Assembly: GCF_003172915.1 (NCBI RefSeq) | Contig: NZ_QGKU01000066.1 | Location: 1-62,615 of the forward strand | Length of the DNA stretch: 62,615 bases | Source: Meridianimarinicoccus roseus | Lineage (GTDB): Bacteria; Pseudomonadota; Alphaproteobacteria; Rhodobacterales; Rhodobacteraceae | Reading direction: 5' to 3' | Shown here: positions 36,425 to 44,276 of the stretch, piece by piece | How positions within the stretch are numbered: the stretch's first letter is position 1 | Layout of the letters: every line of letters begins with the position of its first letter | Made by a program: the position numbers and the translations under genes | Notes under the pieces: generated by a model | What the model saw: only the letters and a program-made list of their open reading frames with translations | Database searches by the model: none | Told to the model about the DNA's origin: nothing

Positions 36425-37075
36425 TTACCGCGCCGGGCGCAGACCGGCCAGATAGACAGCCGCGACGCCTTTCGCATCCAATGCGAATTCCGGATTGCGC
36501 GCATGTTGCGCGGCCACGATGGCCCCATCCACCAGAACGACGATGCCCCGCGCCACGTCTTCGGGCCGGTCGACCTGCATCTCGATCGCGGCAGCCTTCA
36601 GCCAGGTAAACAGATGCGCTTTGTGCACGTCGGCCGCCGCACGGATCGCGGGATTGCCGGTTTCGAACTCGGCCACCGCGTTGATGAACGGACACCCGAA
36701 ATAGTTCTCATCGGCGAACCAGTCGCGCAAAACATCGAATACCGCCAGAACACGGTCCTCCGGACGACCGCGCACCTGCCCCAGTCGCCCGAAGAACCAG
36801 CGCCGCCATGCCGCGCCTTCGGCCTCCAGCACGGCTTCGATCAGCGCGTCCTTGGAGGCAAAGTGGTTATAGAGTGTCGCCTTGGCGGTACCCGCGCGCG
36901 CAATGATCGTGTCGATCCCCGTGGCCGAGAAGCCATTGTGACAGAAAAGATGCGACGCCGCCGACAGGATCTTGTCGCGGGCCGTGGCGGGCGCGTGGCG
37001 GGCGAAATTCCAGTCTGGGGCCGACTCGGTGTCGGAAATCGCCGGTGCGGGGTCGCGGGCGTCGAAAGCGGTCAT
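36425..37075 (-). CDS. TetR/AcrR-family transcriptional regulator
   Basis: A 216-residue TetR regulator. The helix-turn-helix region reads ARDKILSAASHLFCHNGFSATGIDTIIARAGTAKATLYNHF (about 30-70). The C-terminal ligand domain includes DWFADENYFGCPFINAVAEF, which matches the TetR_C group with a buried Cys (FGCPF). The ATG at 37075 is chosen because an ATG at 37237 would add 54 residues that lie over the operator region. It is divergent from the sulfonate-type ABC operon, and three similar palindromes lie between them, so it probably represses both itself and that operon. Confidence 0.88.
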   Translation of the reverse strand: MTAFDARDPAPAISDTESAPDWNFARHAPATARDKILSAASHLFCHNGFSATGIDTIIARAGTAKATLYNHFASKDALIEAVLEAEGAAWRRWFFGRLGQVRGRPEDRVLAVFDVLRDWFADENYFGCPFINAVAEFETGNPAIRAAADVHKAHLFTWLKAAAIEMQVDRPEDVARGIVVLVDGAIVAAQHARNPEFALDAKGVAAVYLAGLRPAR

Positions 37076-37143
37076 GGCTGCGCCTTGGTCAAGAAGCCGT
37101 GAAATCTGTCTGGCATAAATGGACGGAACAGGCAATCGGGCTG

Positions 37144-37155
37144 GACCGTTCTGTC
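37144..37155. promoter_or_regulatory. Candidate TetR operator, site A
   Basis: GACCGTTCTGTC fits the palindromic pattern GAC-N-G-N2-C-N-GTC on the opposite strand (GACAGAACGGTC). It lies 69 bp upstream of the TetR start codon, next to a T-rich stretch. The same pattern recurs at 37289 and 37336. Confidence 0.5.
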
Positions 37156-37288
37156 TTTTCTTTTTCGGAATCAGCGGCCCGCTGAACACACCATCGGACC
37201 ATTCGATTGCCCTCAACTTGGCGGAATAATGCGCCAATAATGGGCTTTTTCCGTCTGAATTTTAGCCAGTTCCGAATCCTGATGGAAA

Positions 37289-37300
37289 GACAGGTCTGTT
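37289..37300. promoter_or_regulatory. Candidate TetR operator, site B
   Basis: GACAGGTCTGTT matches the shared pattern at all defined positions except the last base. It lies 76 bp before the ABC ATPase start codon and 47 bp (start to start) from site C. Confidence 0.45.
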
Positions 37301-37335
37301 CACTTGACCCGGGAAAACCATACCCGGTCAGATAA

Positions 37336-37347
37336 GACAGAACAGTC
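37336..37347. promoter_or_regulatory. Candidate TetR operator, site C
   Basis: GACAGAACAGTC fits GAC-N-G-N2-C-N-GTC perfectly and lies 28 bp before the ABC ATPase start codon, a position suited to blocking transcription. Between sites B and C an imperfect inverted repeat (TGACCCGGG / CCCGGTCA, 37305-37330) is also present. Confidence 0.5.
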
Positions 37348-37375
37348 CAGATGACGCCGCAAGGGTGCAGAACAC

Positions 37376-38215
37376 ATGATGGTAGAGCCGATCACACGGG
37401 ACAACGCAGGCCGGACCGCAATGCCCCACGTCGCCGGGCGGCCCAGCGGGGCGCATGTCGCGGTGCGCGGCCTGTCACATGTCTATCGGCGAAGCGACGG
37501 CCCGGTGCTGAGCGATATCGGCTTCACCGCAGAACCAGGCGAGATCGTGGCGCTGCTAGGCCGGTCCGGCTGCGGCAAGTCCACGCTGCTCCATATGGTG
37601 TCTGGGCTGAGCATGCCGACCGCCGGCGAGGTGGTGATCAACGGTAATGCCGTGCGCGGCCCGTCGCCCCGCTGGGTGATGATGTTCCAGGCGCCGTCGC
37701 TTTATCCCTGGATGACCGTCGCGCAGAACGCGGCGCTGGGGTTACGCTTCGCCCGTCGAATGCACGAAGCGCGGGCGCGTATTCCCGAAGTGCTGGACCT
37801 TGTGGATCTTGGCGGTTTCGCCGACCGCAACGCGCAGGAACTGTCCGGCGGGCAGCAACAGCGCGTGGCGCTGGCTCGGTCGCTGGCCCCGAAACCCGAG
37901 GTGCTGCTGCTGGACGAACCGTTCTCGGCGCTGGATGCCTTCACAAGGCGCAATCTGCAACAGGACGTACGGAAGATCGCACGCGGGCTTGGCCTGACGC
38001 TGCTGATCGTGACCCATGACGTCGGTGAGGCGGTCCGCATGGCCGACCGCGTGCTGGTGCTGGACGCCCATCCCGGACGTGTGGCCAGCGACACGCGTAT
38101 CACCCTGACCGATGCCGACCGCAACGGCGGAAACGACGCGTTCCAACGCGAACACACCCGCCTGATGCAAACCTATTCCGACATCGCGCAGGTGCCCGGC
38201 GGCAACCTGACCTAA
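37376..38215 (+). CDS. Nitrate/sulfonate/taurine-type ABC transporter ATPase (SsuB/TauB family)
   Basis: A 279-residue ATPase with Walker A GRSGCGKST, the Q-loop MMFQAPSLYPWMTV, signature ELSGGQQQRVALARSL, Walker B LLLDEPFSALD, and H-loop VTHDVGEAV. These match the SsuB/TauB/NrtD family. The first 30 residues form a polar leader. AAGGG lies upstream of the tandem ATGs (37376/37379). First gene of the plus-strand operon under the TetR operators; it powers the permease at 39515. Confidence 0.9.
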   Translation: MMVEPITRDNAGRTAMPHVAGRPSGAHVAVRGLSHVYRRSDGPVLSDIGFTAEPGEIVALLGRSGCGKSTLLHMVSGLSMPTAGEVVINGNAVRGPSPRWVMMFQAPSLYPWMTVAQNAALGLRFARRMHEARARIPEVLDLVDLGGFADRNAQELSGGQQQRVALARSLAPKPEVLLLDEPFSALDAFTRRNLQQDVRKIARGLGLTLLIVTHDVGEAVRMADRVLVLDAHPGRVASDTRITLTDADRNGGNDAFQREHTRLMQTYSDIAQVPGGNLT

Positions 38216-38255
38216 CCCTGCAATCCGACTTCACCCGACACAAAGCGAGACGCCG

Positions 38256-39518
38256 ATGACCCATGACCCCCACACCCGCCCGATCGACCTGCACGCGGCC
38301 TGCTGCGGCCATGACGGCGTGGACCACGCCAAGCGGCAGACGCTCGACATGCTGGCGCAGGGCGGTCTGGCGGCGGCACTGGCGACGCTGATGGGCGGCC
38401 TGCCCGGCCCGGCGCGGGCACAGGACGACGACATCGTGCGCATCGGCTACCTGCCGATCACCGACGCAACCCCGCTGCTGGTGGCACATGCCAAGGGATT
38501 CTACGCAGACGAGGGGCTGGAGGCGGAACAGCCAACACTGATCCGGGGCTGGTCGCCGCTGATCGAAGGCTTTGCCGCGAACAAGTTCAACCTCGTGCAT
38601 TTCCTCAAGCCGATCCCCGTCTGGATGCGCTACAACAACGACTTCCCGGTCAAGATCATGGCCTGGGCACACACCAACGGCTCCGCACTTGTGGTCGGGC
38701 GGCATACCGAAATCACTGATTTCTCGGGACTTGGCGGCAAGCAGGTCGCAGTGCCGTTCTGGTATTCGATGCACAACATCGTCCTGCAATACGCGCTGCG
38801 ATCGGCCGGGATCACGCCGGTGATCAAGGCGCAGGGCGAACCGCTGGCCCCCAATGAATGCAACCTTCAGGTCCTGCCGCCGCCCGAGATGCCTCCCGCG
38901 CTCGCCGCTCGCAAGATCGACGCCTATATCGTGGCCGAACCGTTCAACGCGCTTGGCGAGCTGATGGCTGGCGCAAGGATGCTGCGCTTCACCGGCGACA
39001 TCTGGAAGAACCATCCTTGCTGCGTGGTCTGCATGAACGAGCAGGTGACCCAGGCCAAGCCGGAATGGACTCAGGCGGTAATGAACGCCGTGGTCCGCGG
39101 GTCGATCTACGCCAGCCAGAACAAGGAAGAGGTGGCCGAACTGCTGTCCAAGGACGGCATGGGCTACCTGCCCGCCCCCGCGCCTGTCGTTAAGCGCGCG
39201 ATGACGGTCTATGACGACAATGCCGAGTACATGGAAACCGGCGCGATCAAGAACGTTGCCGAATATCAGAACGGCCGGATCGACTTCCAGCCCTGGCCCT
39301 ACCCGTCGGCCACCCGGATGATCGTCGAGGCGATGACCGAAACAGTAGTCAGCGGCGAGACGACTTTCCTGCAGGGGCTCGATCCGCAGTTCGTGGCAGA
39401 CGACCTCGTGGATTACGCCTTCGTAAAGGCCGCGCTGGAAAAATTCCCCGAGTGGAAGAACGATCCCTCGGTCAATCCCGGCGACCCGTACAACCGCGAA
39501 GAGGTGCTCAAGCTATGA
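38256..39518 (+). CDS. Substrate-binding protein of the nitrate/sulfonate-type ABC importer
   Basis: A 420-residue NMT1/SsuA/NrtA-like binding protein. It opens with a Cys/His-rich leader (DLHAACCGHDGVDHAKRQTLD) before a hydrophobic stretch (MLAQGGLAAALATLMGG) ending GPARAQ. This pre-leader plus basic pair resembles the Tat-type leaders of NrtA/CmpA-like proteins, although Lys-Arg replaces Arg-Arg. The mature part reads VRIGYLPITDATPLLVAHAKGFYADEGLEAE, then LVHFLKPIPVWMRYNNDFPVKIM, with a CC pair in HPCCVVCMNEQV. The stop overlaps the permease ATG. The ligand is unknown; the downstream genes point to an organosulfur compound. Confidence 0.87.
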   Translation: MTHDPHTRPIDLHAACCGHDGVDHAKRQTLDMLAQGGLAAALATLMGGLPGPARAQDDDIVRIGYLPITDATPLLVAHAKGFYADEGLEAEQPTLIRGWSPLIEGFAANKFNLVHFLKPIPVWMRYNNDFPVKIMAWAHTNGSALVVGRHTEITDFSGLGGKQVAVPFWYSMHNIVLQYALRSAGITPVIKAQGEPLAPNECNLQVLPPPEMPPALAARKIDAYIVAEPFNALGELMAGARMLRFTGDIWKNHPCCVVCMNEQVTQAKPEWTQAVMNAVVRGSIYASQNKEEVAELLSKDGMGYLPAPAPVVKRAMTVYDDNAEYMETGAIKNVAEYQNGRIDFQPWPYPSATRMIVEAMTETVVSGETTFLQGLDPQFVADDLVDYAFVKAALEKFPEWKNDPSVNPGDPYNREEVLKL

Positions 39519-40330
39519 GCGCGGTCGCCGACATTCCGCAAGGCCGCGCCGCGCCGGGGCTCGGCCGCGCGCGGGGCCTCGTGAACGCCGTTCTGGGGAT
39601 CGGCCTGCTGCTTGGCTTGTGGTGGATCGGCGGCGAAATGATCGCGCGCAACGACGATCTGTTCGCCTTCGCCAGTTTCGCGCCCGGCCCCACGCTGTCA
39701 CGGCTGGCCGAACTGGTCGCCTCGGGCGCGGTGATCGACATGTCGGTGCCGTCGCTCTATCGGGTCGGCATGGGACTGGCGCTGGCGGCCGCGATCGGCG
39801 TGCCCGTTGGTATCCTGATCGGACGCGTGGCGATCCTGCGCGAGATCACCAACGTTCCGTTTCAGTTCCTGCGGATGATATCGCCACTGTCGTGGATGCC
39901 CATCGCGGTGATGGCCTACGACACCTGGGACGGGGCGATCATCTTCCTGATCTTCGTTGCCGCCGTGTGGCCGATCCTGTTCGCCACTGCAGCCGGGCTA
40001 CGCCGGATCGACCCTGCCTGGCTGAAGGTTGCGCGAAACCTTGGCGCCAACCCCTTCCACATGCTGTTCGTGGTGATCCTGCCGGCCATCTCGGTCGACA
40101 TTTTGACCGGCATCCGGCTCGCGCTTGGCGTGGCCTGGGTAGTGTTGGTTCCGGCCGAATACCTAGGGGTCACGTCCGGGCTCGGATACGCGATCAACGA
40201 TGCGCGCGACACGCTGGACTACGCCAGCCTCGGCGCGACCGTGGTCATCATCGGCGTCATCGGGTTCTTCCTCGATTTCGCGCTGATGATGGCGATCAAG
40301 AAATTCAACTGGGTGCGCAGCGACGCCTGA
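39515..40330 (+). CDS. ABC transporter permease (SsuC/TauC family)
   Basis: A 271-residue inner-membrane permease with about six helices. The ATPase-contact EAA-like loop is ARNLGANPFHMLFVVILPAI, and FQFLRMISPLSWMPIAVMAY is typical of the family. Its ATG at 39515 overlaps the binding-protein stop by four bases; a longer in-frame start inside that gene is rejected. Confidence 0.9.
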   Translation: MSAVADIPQGRAAPGLGRARGLVNAVLGIGLLLGLWWIGGEMIARNDDLFAFASFAPGPTLSRLAELVASGAVIDMSVPSLYRVGMGLALAAAIGVPVGILIGRVAILREITNVPFQFLRMISPLSWMPIAVMAYDTWDGAIIFLIFVAAVWPILFATAAGLRRIDPAWLKVARNLGANPFHMLFVVILPAISVDILTGIRLALGVAWVVLVPAEYLGVTSGLGYAINDARDTLDYASLGATVVIIGVIGFFLDFALMMAIKKFNWVRSDA

Positions 40331-40363
40331 GCATCCGCAAGATCCAAAAAGAAGGAGGATCCC

Positions 40364-40900
40364 ATGTCTGAACCCGCAACCGTGCTGACCGGCTGTCTTG
40401 CGCCGATCGACAAGACCGGGCTGCAAGGCCTGATCGAAAAGGGCAAGGCCGACCCGACGGCGGTCAAGACGCTGAAATGCAAGACGGTCGCCGAAGGCAA
40501 GTTTCGCCACGCCAACTACATCCGCGATCTCGACCCCTACATCGTGGACGAGCCGCCGGGGCTGCTGGGCGACGACACCGCGCCCAACCCGTCCGAGGCC
40601 TCGCTGGCAGCACTCGGATCCTGCGTGGCGGTCGGGCTGCATGCCAACGCCGTGGCGCGCGGCATCACCGTGCACAAGCTGGAACTGGAACTCGAGGGCG
40701 ACCTGAACATCACCGCGGTCTGGGGCACCGGCGACACGTCAGAAAAGCCCGTTGGCTTCACCGATGTGCGCATCAAGGTTCACATGGAAGGCGACTGCCC
40801 GAAATCCGAGATCGACGAGTTGGTCGCCCATGTCATCCAGTGGTCGCCGGTGTTCAACACCTTCTCGCGGCCGGTGAACATGGAAGCCATCGCCGTCTGA
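40364..40900 (+). CDS. OsmC-family protein with a single conserved cysteine
   Basis: A 178-residue OsmC-like protein. The first conserved Cys sits in EASLAALGSCVAVGLHANAVARGI (C87). At the second redox-Cys position (usually CP) the sequence has Ser: QWSPVFNTFSRPV (S161). Classical OsmC/Ohr peroxidases need both cysteines, so this protein may bind or transfer a thiol, persulfide or acyl group instead. AAGGAGG precedes the ATG. It lies between the importer and the flavoprotein/rhodanese genes, separated from the next gene by a strong hairpin. Confidence 0.84.
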   Translation: MSEPATVLTGCLAPIDKTGLQGLIEKGKADPTAVKTLKCKTVAEGKFRHANYIRDLDPYIVDEPPGLLGDDTAPNPSEASLAALGSCVAVGLHANAVARGITVHKLELELEGDLNITAVWGTGDTSEKPVGFTDVRIKVHMEGDCPKSEIDELVAHVIQWSPVFNTFSRPVNMEAIAV

Positions 40901-40916
40901 TCCGAACCCGACCCCA

Positions 40917-40944
40917 GGTGCCGGGCGGACCGCCGCCCGGCACC
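40917..40944 (+). terminator. Intercistronic hairpin after the osmC-like gene
   Basis: GGTGCCGGGCGG (40917-40928) and its perfect complement CCGCCCGGCACC (40933-40944) flank a 4-nt loop. There is no U-tract, and the next gene's ribosome site (AGGAGAG) follows within 8 bases. It is therefore more likely an mRNA-stability or processing element within the operon. Confidence 0.5.
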
Positions 40945-40964
40945 ATACCCATCAGGAGAGAGCC

Positions 40965-42071
40965 ATGAACATCGCCCTGCCCATCGACCCTGTGGACACC
41001 GCAGAGGTCGACCGCATCACGACCCAGACGCTGGCCCCGATGGTCCGCGAGATCGACGCCGGCGCATACCCCGAAGCCGTCATGCGTGCCTTCGGCGGCG
41101 CGGGCGCCTATGGCAGCCATGTCGACGCCCCCGATGACAGTATCGACGTGATGCGCGCGATCGCGGCAATGTCGCGGGCGGGCGAGGTCTGCACCTCCAC
41201 CGCCTTTTGCATGTGGTGCCAGGACGCGCTGGCCTGGTACATATATTCGTCGGACAACGAGCATCTTAAGACGACGCTCGGCCCACGCGTCGCCAGCGGC
41301 GAGGTGCTCGGCGGCACCGGCCTGTCGAACCCCATGAAGGCGGTGAACGGGATCGAACCGATGCGCCTGAGGGCGCAGCGCGTGCCGGGCGGCTACCGCG
41401 TCAAGGGCGTGCTGCCCTGGGTGTCGAACGTGACCGAGGACAGCTATTTCGGGATCATCTTCGACGCGCCCGTCGAAGGCAGCGAGACCCCGAAAAAGGT
41501 CATGGCGGTGGCCTTCGGCGGCTGGGATGGCGTGAAACTGGTGCTGGACCACGACTTCGTGGCGATGGGCGGCACAGCGACTTGCCAGGTGCAGTTCCGT
41601 GACGCCTTCATTCCGGACGATCATATCCTCGCCGATCCGGCTGAGGCCTTCATCAAGCGTATCCGCGGCGGCTTCGTGCTCATGCAGTGCGGCATGGCCA
41701 GCGGCATGGTGCAAAGCTGCATCGACCTGATGGATCAGGTGCAGACCCCGCTGGGCCATGTGAACCGCTACCTCGAAAAGCAGCCCGACGACTTCCGCAC
41801 CGAACTTGCTGCACTCGTGGCCGAGATCACCGAGCTGGCGCGCACGCCCTACGATCCGTCGAACGCCTATTTCCGCCGCGTGCTGACAGCACGCCTGAAG
41901 GGCGGCGAGATGGCGGTAGAGGCGGCGCATTACGCAATGCTGCATTGCGGCGCGCGCGGCTATGTCAGCCAGGGCGCAGCACAGCGGCGCCTTCGCGAAG
42001 CGTATTTCGTCGCCATCGTGACACCCGCGACCAAACAGTTGCGCAAGATGCTGGCCGACCTGCCAGCCTGA
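40965..42071 (+). CDS. Acyl-CoA-dehydrogenase-fold flavoprotein lacking the catalytic Glu
   Basis: A 368-residue member of the acyl-CoA dehydrogenase superfamily: N-terminal helical domain, middle beta domain (GTGLSNPMKAVNGIEPMRLRAQRV, WVSNVTE) and C-terminal helical domain. In true dehydrogenases a Glu lies in YEGT near the C-terminus; here the aligned segment is REAYFVAIVTPATKQLRKML, with Thr (T353) at that place. Loss of Glu is a feature of class-D flavin-dependent monooxygenases of the DszC/SfnB type that use reduced FMN and oxygen. I infer a monooxygenase or desulfurising role, supported by the sulfonate-type importer upstream and the rhodanese 16 bp downstream. A non-CoA dehydrogenase is the alternative. 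Confidence 0.75.
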   Translation: MNIALPIDPVDTAEVDRITTQTLAPMVREIDAGAYPEAVMRAFGGAGAYGSHVDAPDDSIDVMRAIAAMSRAGEVCTSTAFCMWCQDALAWYIYSSDNEHLKTTLGPRVASGEVLGGTGLSNPMKAVNGIEPMRLRAQRVPGGYRVKGVLPWVSNVTEDSYFGIIFDAPVEGSETPKKVMAVAFGGWDGVKLVLDHDFVAMGGTATCQVQFRDAFIPDDHILADPAEAFIKRIRGGFVLMQCGMASGMVQSCIDLMDQVQTPLGHVNRYLEKQPDDFRTELAALVAEITELARTPYDPSNAYFRRVLTARLKGGEMAVEAAHYAMLHCGARGYVSQGAAQRRLREAYFVAIVTPATKQLRKMLADLPA

Positions 42072-42087
42072 CCAACAGGAGAGTACC

Positions 42088-42942
42088 ATGTCGAACACGT
42101 TGATCACTCCGGCCGACCTAGCCGCCATGCCTGCGGGCAGCACCGTCATCATCGACACCCGTGACCCGGAAAGTTATGCCGCAGGGCATATCGAAGGCGC
42201 GGTGAACCTGCATGACATCTTCACCTACCTCGCCACGTCCGACAGCGCGGGCATGGCCGATCTTGCACAGAAGTTCGCGGCCGATTTCGGAGCGGCGGGT
42301 CTTGATGGCAAGAAAACCGCGGTGATCTATGAACAATCGATGAACACTGGCTTCGGGCAGTCCTGTCGTGGCTACTTCCTGCTCGCCTATCTGGGCTACC
42401 CTTCGATAAAGGTCCTGCATGGCGGACTGGCGGCCTGGACCGCGGCGGGCATGCCCCTGTCCACAGATCCGGTCACGCCGGAGCCCGGCGGGTTCGAGAT
42501 CGACCCGGCGGCGGCCGAGATCATGATGGACGTGGACGCGATGAAGGCCGCGCTGGACGACGCGGAGGCCGCGATCCTCGACGTGCGCGATGTGGACGAA
42601 TGGACCGGTGAAAGCTCCTCGCCCTACGGCAAGGACTTCTGCCCGCGCAAGGGCCGCATCCCTGGCGCTGTCTGGATCGAATGGTACCGGATGATGAAGC
42701 CGTCGGCAGACGGGCCGGTGATGAAATCCGCGGTCGAAATCCTGGCCGAGTGCGCCACGGTGGGTATAACGCCAGATACGCCGGTGCGGCTTTACTGTTT
42801 CAAGGGCGCACGCGCGTCCAACACGTTCCTCGCGCTGAAAGAAGCCGGAATCAAGGACGTCCGGATGTATTTCGGGTCGTGGAACGAATGGTCCCGCGAT
42901 CCGTCGCTGCCCATCGACGAAGGCCTGCCCTACCACCCCTGA
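42088..42942 (+). CDS. Cytoplasmic rhodanese-type sulfurtransferase
   Basis: A 284-residue tandem rhodanese. The N-terminal domain (VIIDTRDPESYAAGHIEGAVNL) has no Cys in its active loop (YEQSMNTG). The C-terminal domain carries DVRDVDEWTG and the catalytic loop CFKGARA (C237). The ending (GSWNEWSRDPSLPIDEG) is the SseA-like GSWSEW segment. No signal peptide, in contrast to the periplasmic rhodanese at 33488. It should receive sulfane sulfur released by the pathway and pass it to cyanide, thiols or sulfite. Eighteen residues of the loop region (residues 173-190) are an insertion with a Cys (KDFCPRKG). Confidence 0.88.
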   Translation: MSNTLITPADLAAMPAGSTVIIDTRDPESYAAGHIEGAVNLHDIFTYLATSDSAGMADLAQKFAADFGAAGLDGKKTAVIYEQSMNTGFGQSCRGYFLLAYLGYPSIKVLHGGLAAWTAAGMPLSTDPVTPEPGGFEIDPAAAEIMMDVDAMKAALDDAEAAILDVRDVDEWTGESSSPYGKDFCPRKGRIPGAVWIEWYRMMKPSADGPVMKSAVEILAECATVGITPDTPVRLYCFKGARASNTFLALKEAGIKDVRMYFGSWNEWSRDPSLPIDEGLPYHP

Positions 42943-43061
42943 GCCGAGCATCGCGGCGCGGAACGGGTTGCGCCGCGCGCCGCTGCTGCGCCAAATAGCA
43001 TGCAGGATCGCGGGCGGCTTGAAAGGGCTGCCCGCGCAACACTAACCAGTTGCGGGAGCGC

Positions 43062-44273
43062 ATGGACAACATCGTCGTGATCGGAGCCGGGCAGGCCGGG
43101 TCTGCCCTTTGTGCGAAACTGAGAGAGCTGGGCTTCGGCGGCGCGCTCACTCTGGTAGGTGAAGAACCAGTCCCACCCTACCAGCGACCGCCACTTTCGA
43201 AGAAATACATGTTGGGCGACATGGCGCTGGACCGGATGTTCCTGCGCCCGGAAGCCTTCTATGCCGACCGTGACATCGCCTTGCGGCTGGGCACGCGCGC
43301 GGATGCGCTGGACACGGTCGCGCGGCGCGTCACGCTGTCGGACGGCACCACGCTGGCCTACGACGCGCTGGCGCTCACCACGGGCGCACCGGCGATGCGC
43401 CTGCCCGCCGCGATAGGGGGGGCGCTGCGCGGCGTTCACACGATGCGGACCCTTGACGATGCCGACGCTCTGGCGCGCGAATGCACACCGGGGCGCCACA
43501 TGCTGGTGATCGGCGGCGGCTATATCGGGCTGGAGGCGGCGGCGGTCGCCGCCGGGCGCGGCCTGTCGGTGACCTTGGTGGAACAGGCCCCCCGCATCCT
43601 CGCGCGCGTCGCTGCACCCGAGACTGCAGACTGGTTCCGCGCCCTGCACGCGGCCCACGGCGTGCGCATCATCGAAGGGACGGGCGTGGCGCAACTGACC
43701 GAAACGGAGGGCCGTTTCAACGGGGCGGAGCTGACGGACGGGCGGCGCATTGACGCCGACTTCGCAGTGGTCGGCATCGGCATACGCCCCGCCACTGCGC
43801 TGGCAGAAGCGGCGGGAATCGCCATCAACAACGGGATAGCGGTGGACGAACTCGGCCGAACCTCCGCACCGGGGATCTGGGCGGCGGGCGATTGCGCATC
43901 CTTTCCGCATCGTGGCGGACGACTCCGGCTGGAAAGCGTGCCCAACGCCATCGAGCACTCGGAAGCGACCGCAGCCGCCATGCTGGGCGGCACCGATCCC
44001 TATGTCGCCAAACCGTGGTTCTGGTCCGACCAGTATGACGTGAAGCTGCAGATCGCGGGTCTGAACACCGGCTATGACCGCGTGGTTGTGCGCGACGATG
44101 CAGGGGCACGCTCGCACTGGTACTACGGCGGCGACACGCTGTTGTCGGTGGACGCAATGAACAATCCGCGCGCCTACATGGTCGCCAAGCGAATGATCGA
44201 GGCTGGCCAGTCCCCAGCACCCGCACGCGTGACGGATCCGGCGCTGACGCTGAAGGACCTGCTGGCCGCCTGA
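43062..44273 (+). CDS. FAD-dependent ferredoxin/rubredoxin reductase-type oxidoreductase
   Basis: A 403-residue two-dinucleotide-binding flavoprotein. It has an FAD motif GAGQAG (8-13), PPYQRPPLSKKYMLGD, an NAD motif GGGYIGLEAAAVA, the FAD-binding APGIWAAGDCA, and a C-terminal reductase domain (PWFWSDQYDVKLQIAGL). This pattern matches ferredoxin-NAD reductases that feed oxygenases, such as those of P450 and dioxygenase systems. The ATG at 43062 has GGGAG just upstream; an in-frame TTG four codons earlier is less likely. No ferredoxin or rubredoxin gene is seen nearby. It could supply electrons or reduced flavin to the adjacent flavoprotein; this is inferred. The 118-bp gap before it has a possible GU-containing hairpin near 43010-43040. 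Confidence 0.86.
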   Translation: MDNIVVIGAGQAGSALCAKLRELGFGGALTLVGEEPVPPYQRPPLSKKYMLGDMALDRMFLRPEAFYADRDIALRLGTRADALDTVARRVTLSDGTTLAYDALALTTGAPAMRLPAAIGGALRGVHTMRTLDDADALARECTPGRHMLVIGGGYIGLEAAAVAAGRGLSVTLVEQAPRILARVAAPETADWFRALHAAHGVRIIEGTGVAQLTETEGRFNGAELTDGRRIDADFAVVGIGIRPATALAEAAGIAINNGIAVDELGRTSAPGIWAAGDCASFPHRGGRLRLESVPNAIEHSEATAAAMLGGTDPYVAKPWFWSDQYDVKLQIAGLNTGYDRVVVRDDAGARSHWYYGGDTLLSVDAMNNPRAYMVAKRMIEAGQSPAPARVTDPALTLKDLLAA

Positions 44274-44276
44274 CGG

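Noticed and set aside
38256-38420. The Cys/His-rich leader of the NrtA-like binding protein as a novel metal-binding domain
   Set aside because: Similar Cys-rich stretches precede Tat-type leaders in other NrtA/CmpA-like binding proteins, so it is probably a family feature even though Lys-Arg replaces Arg-Arg here.
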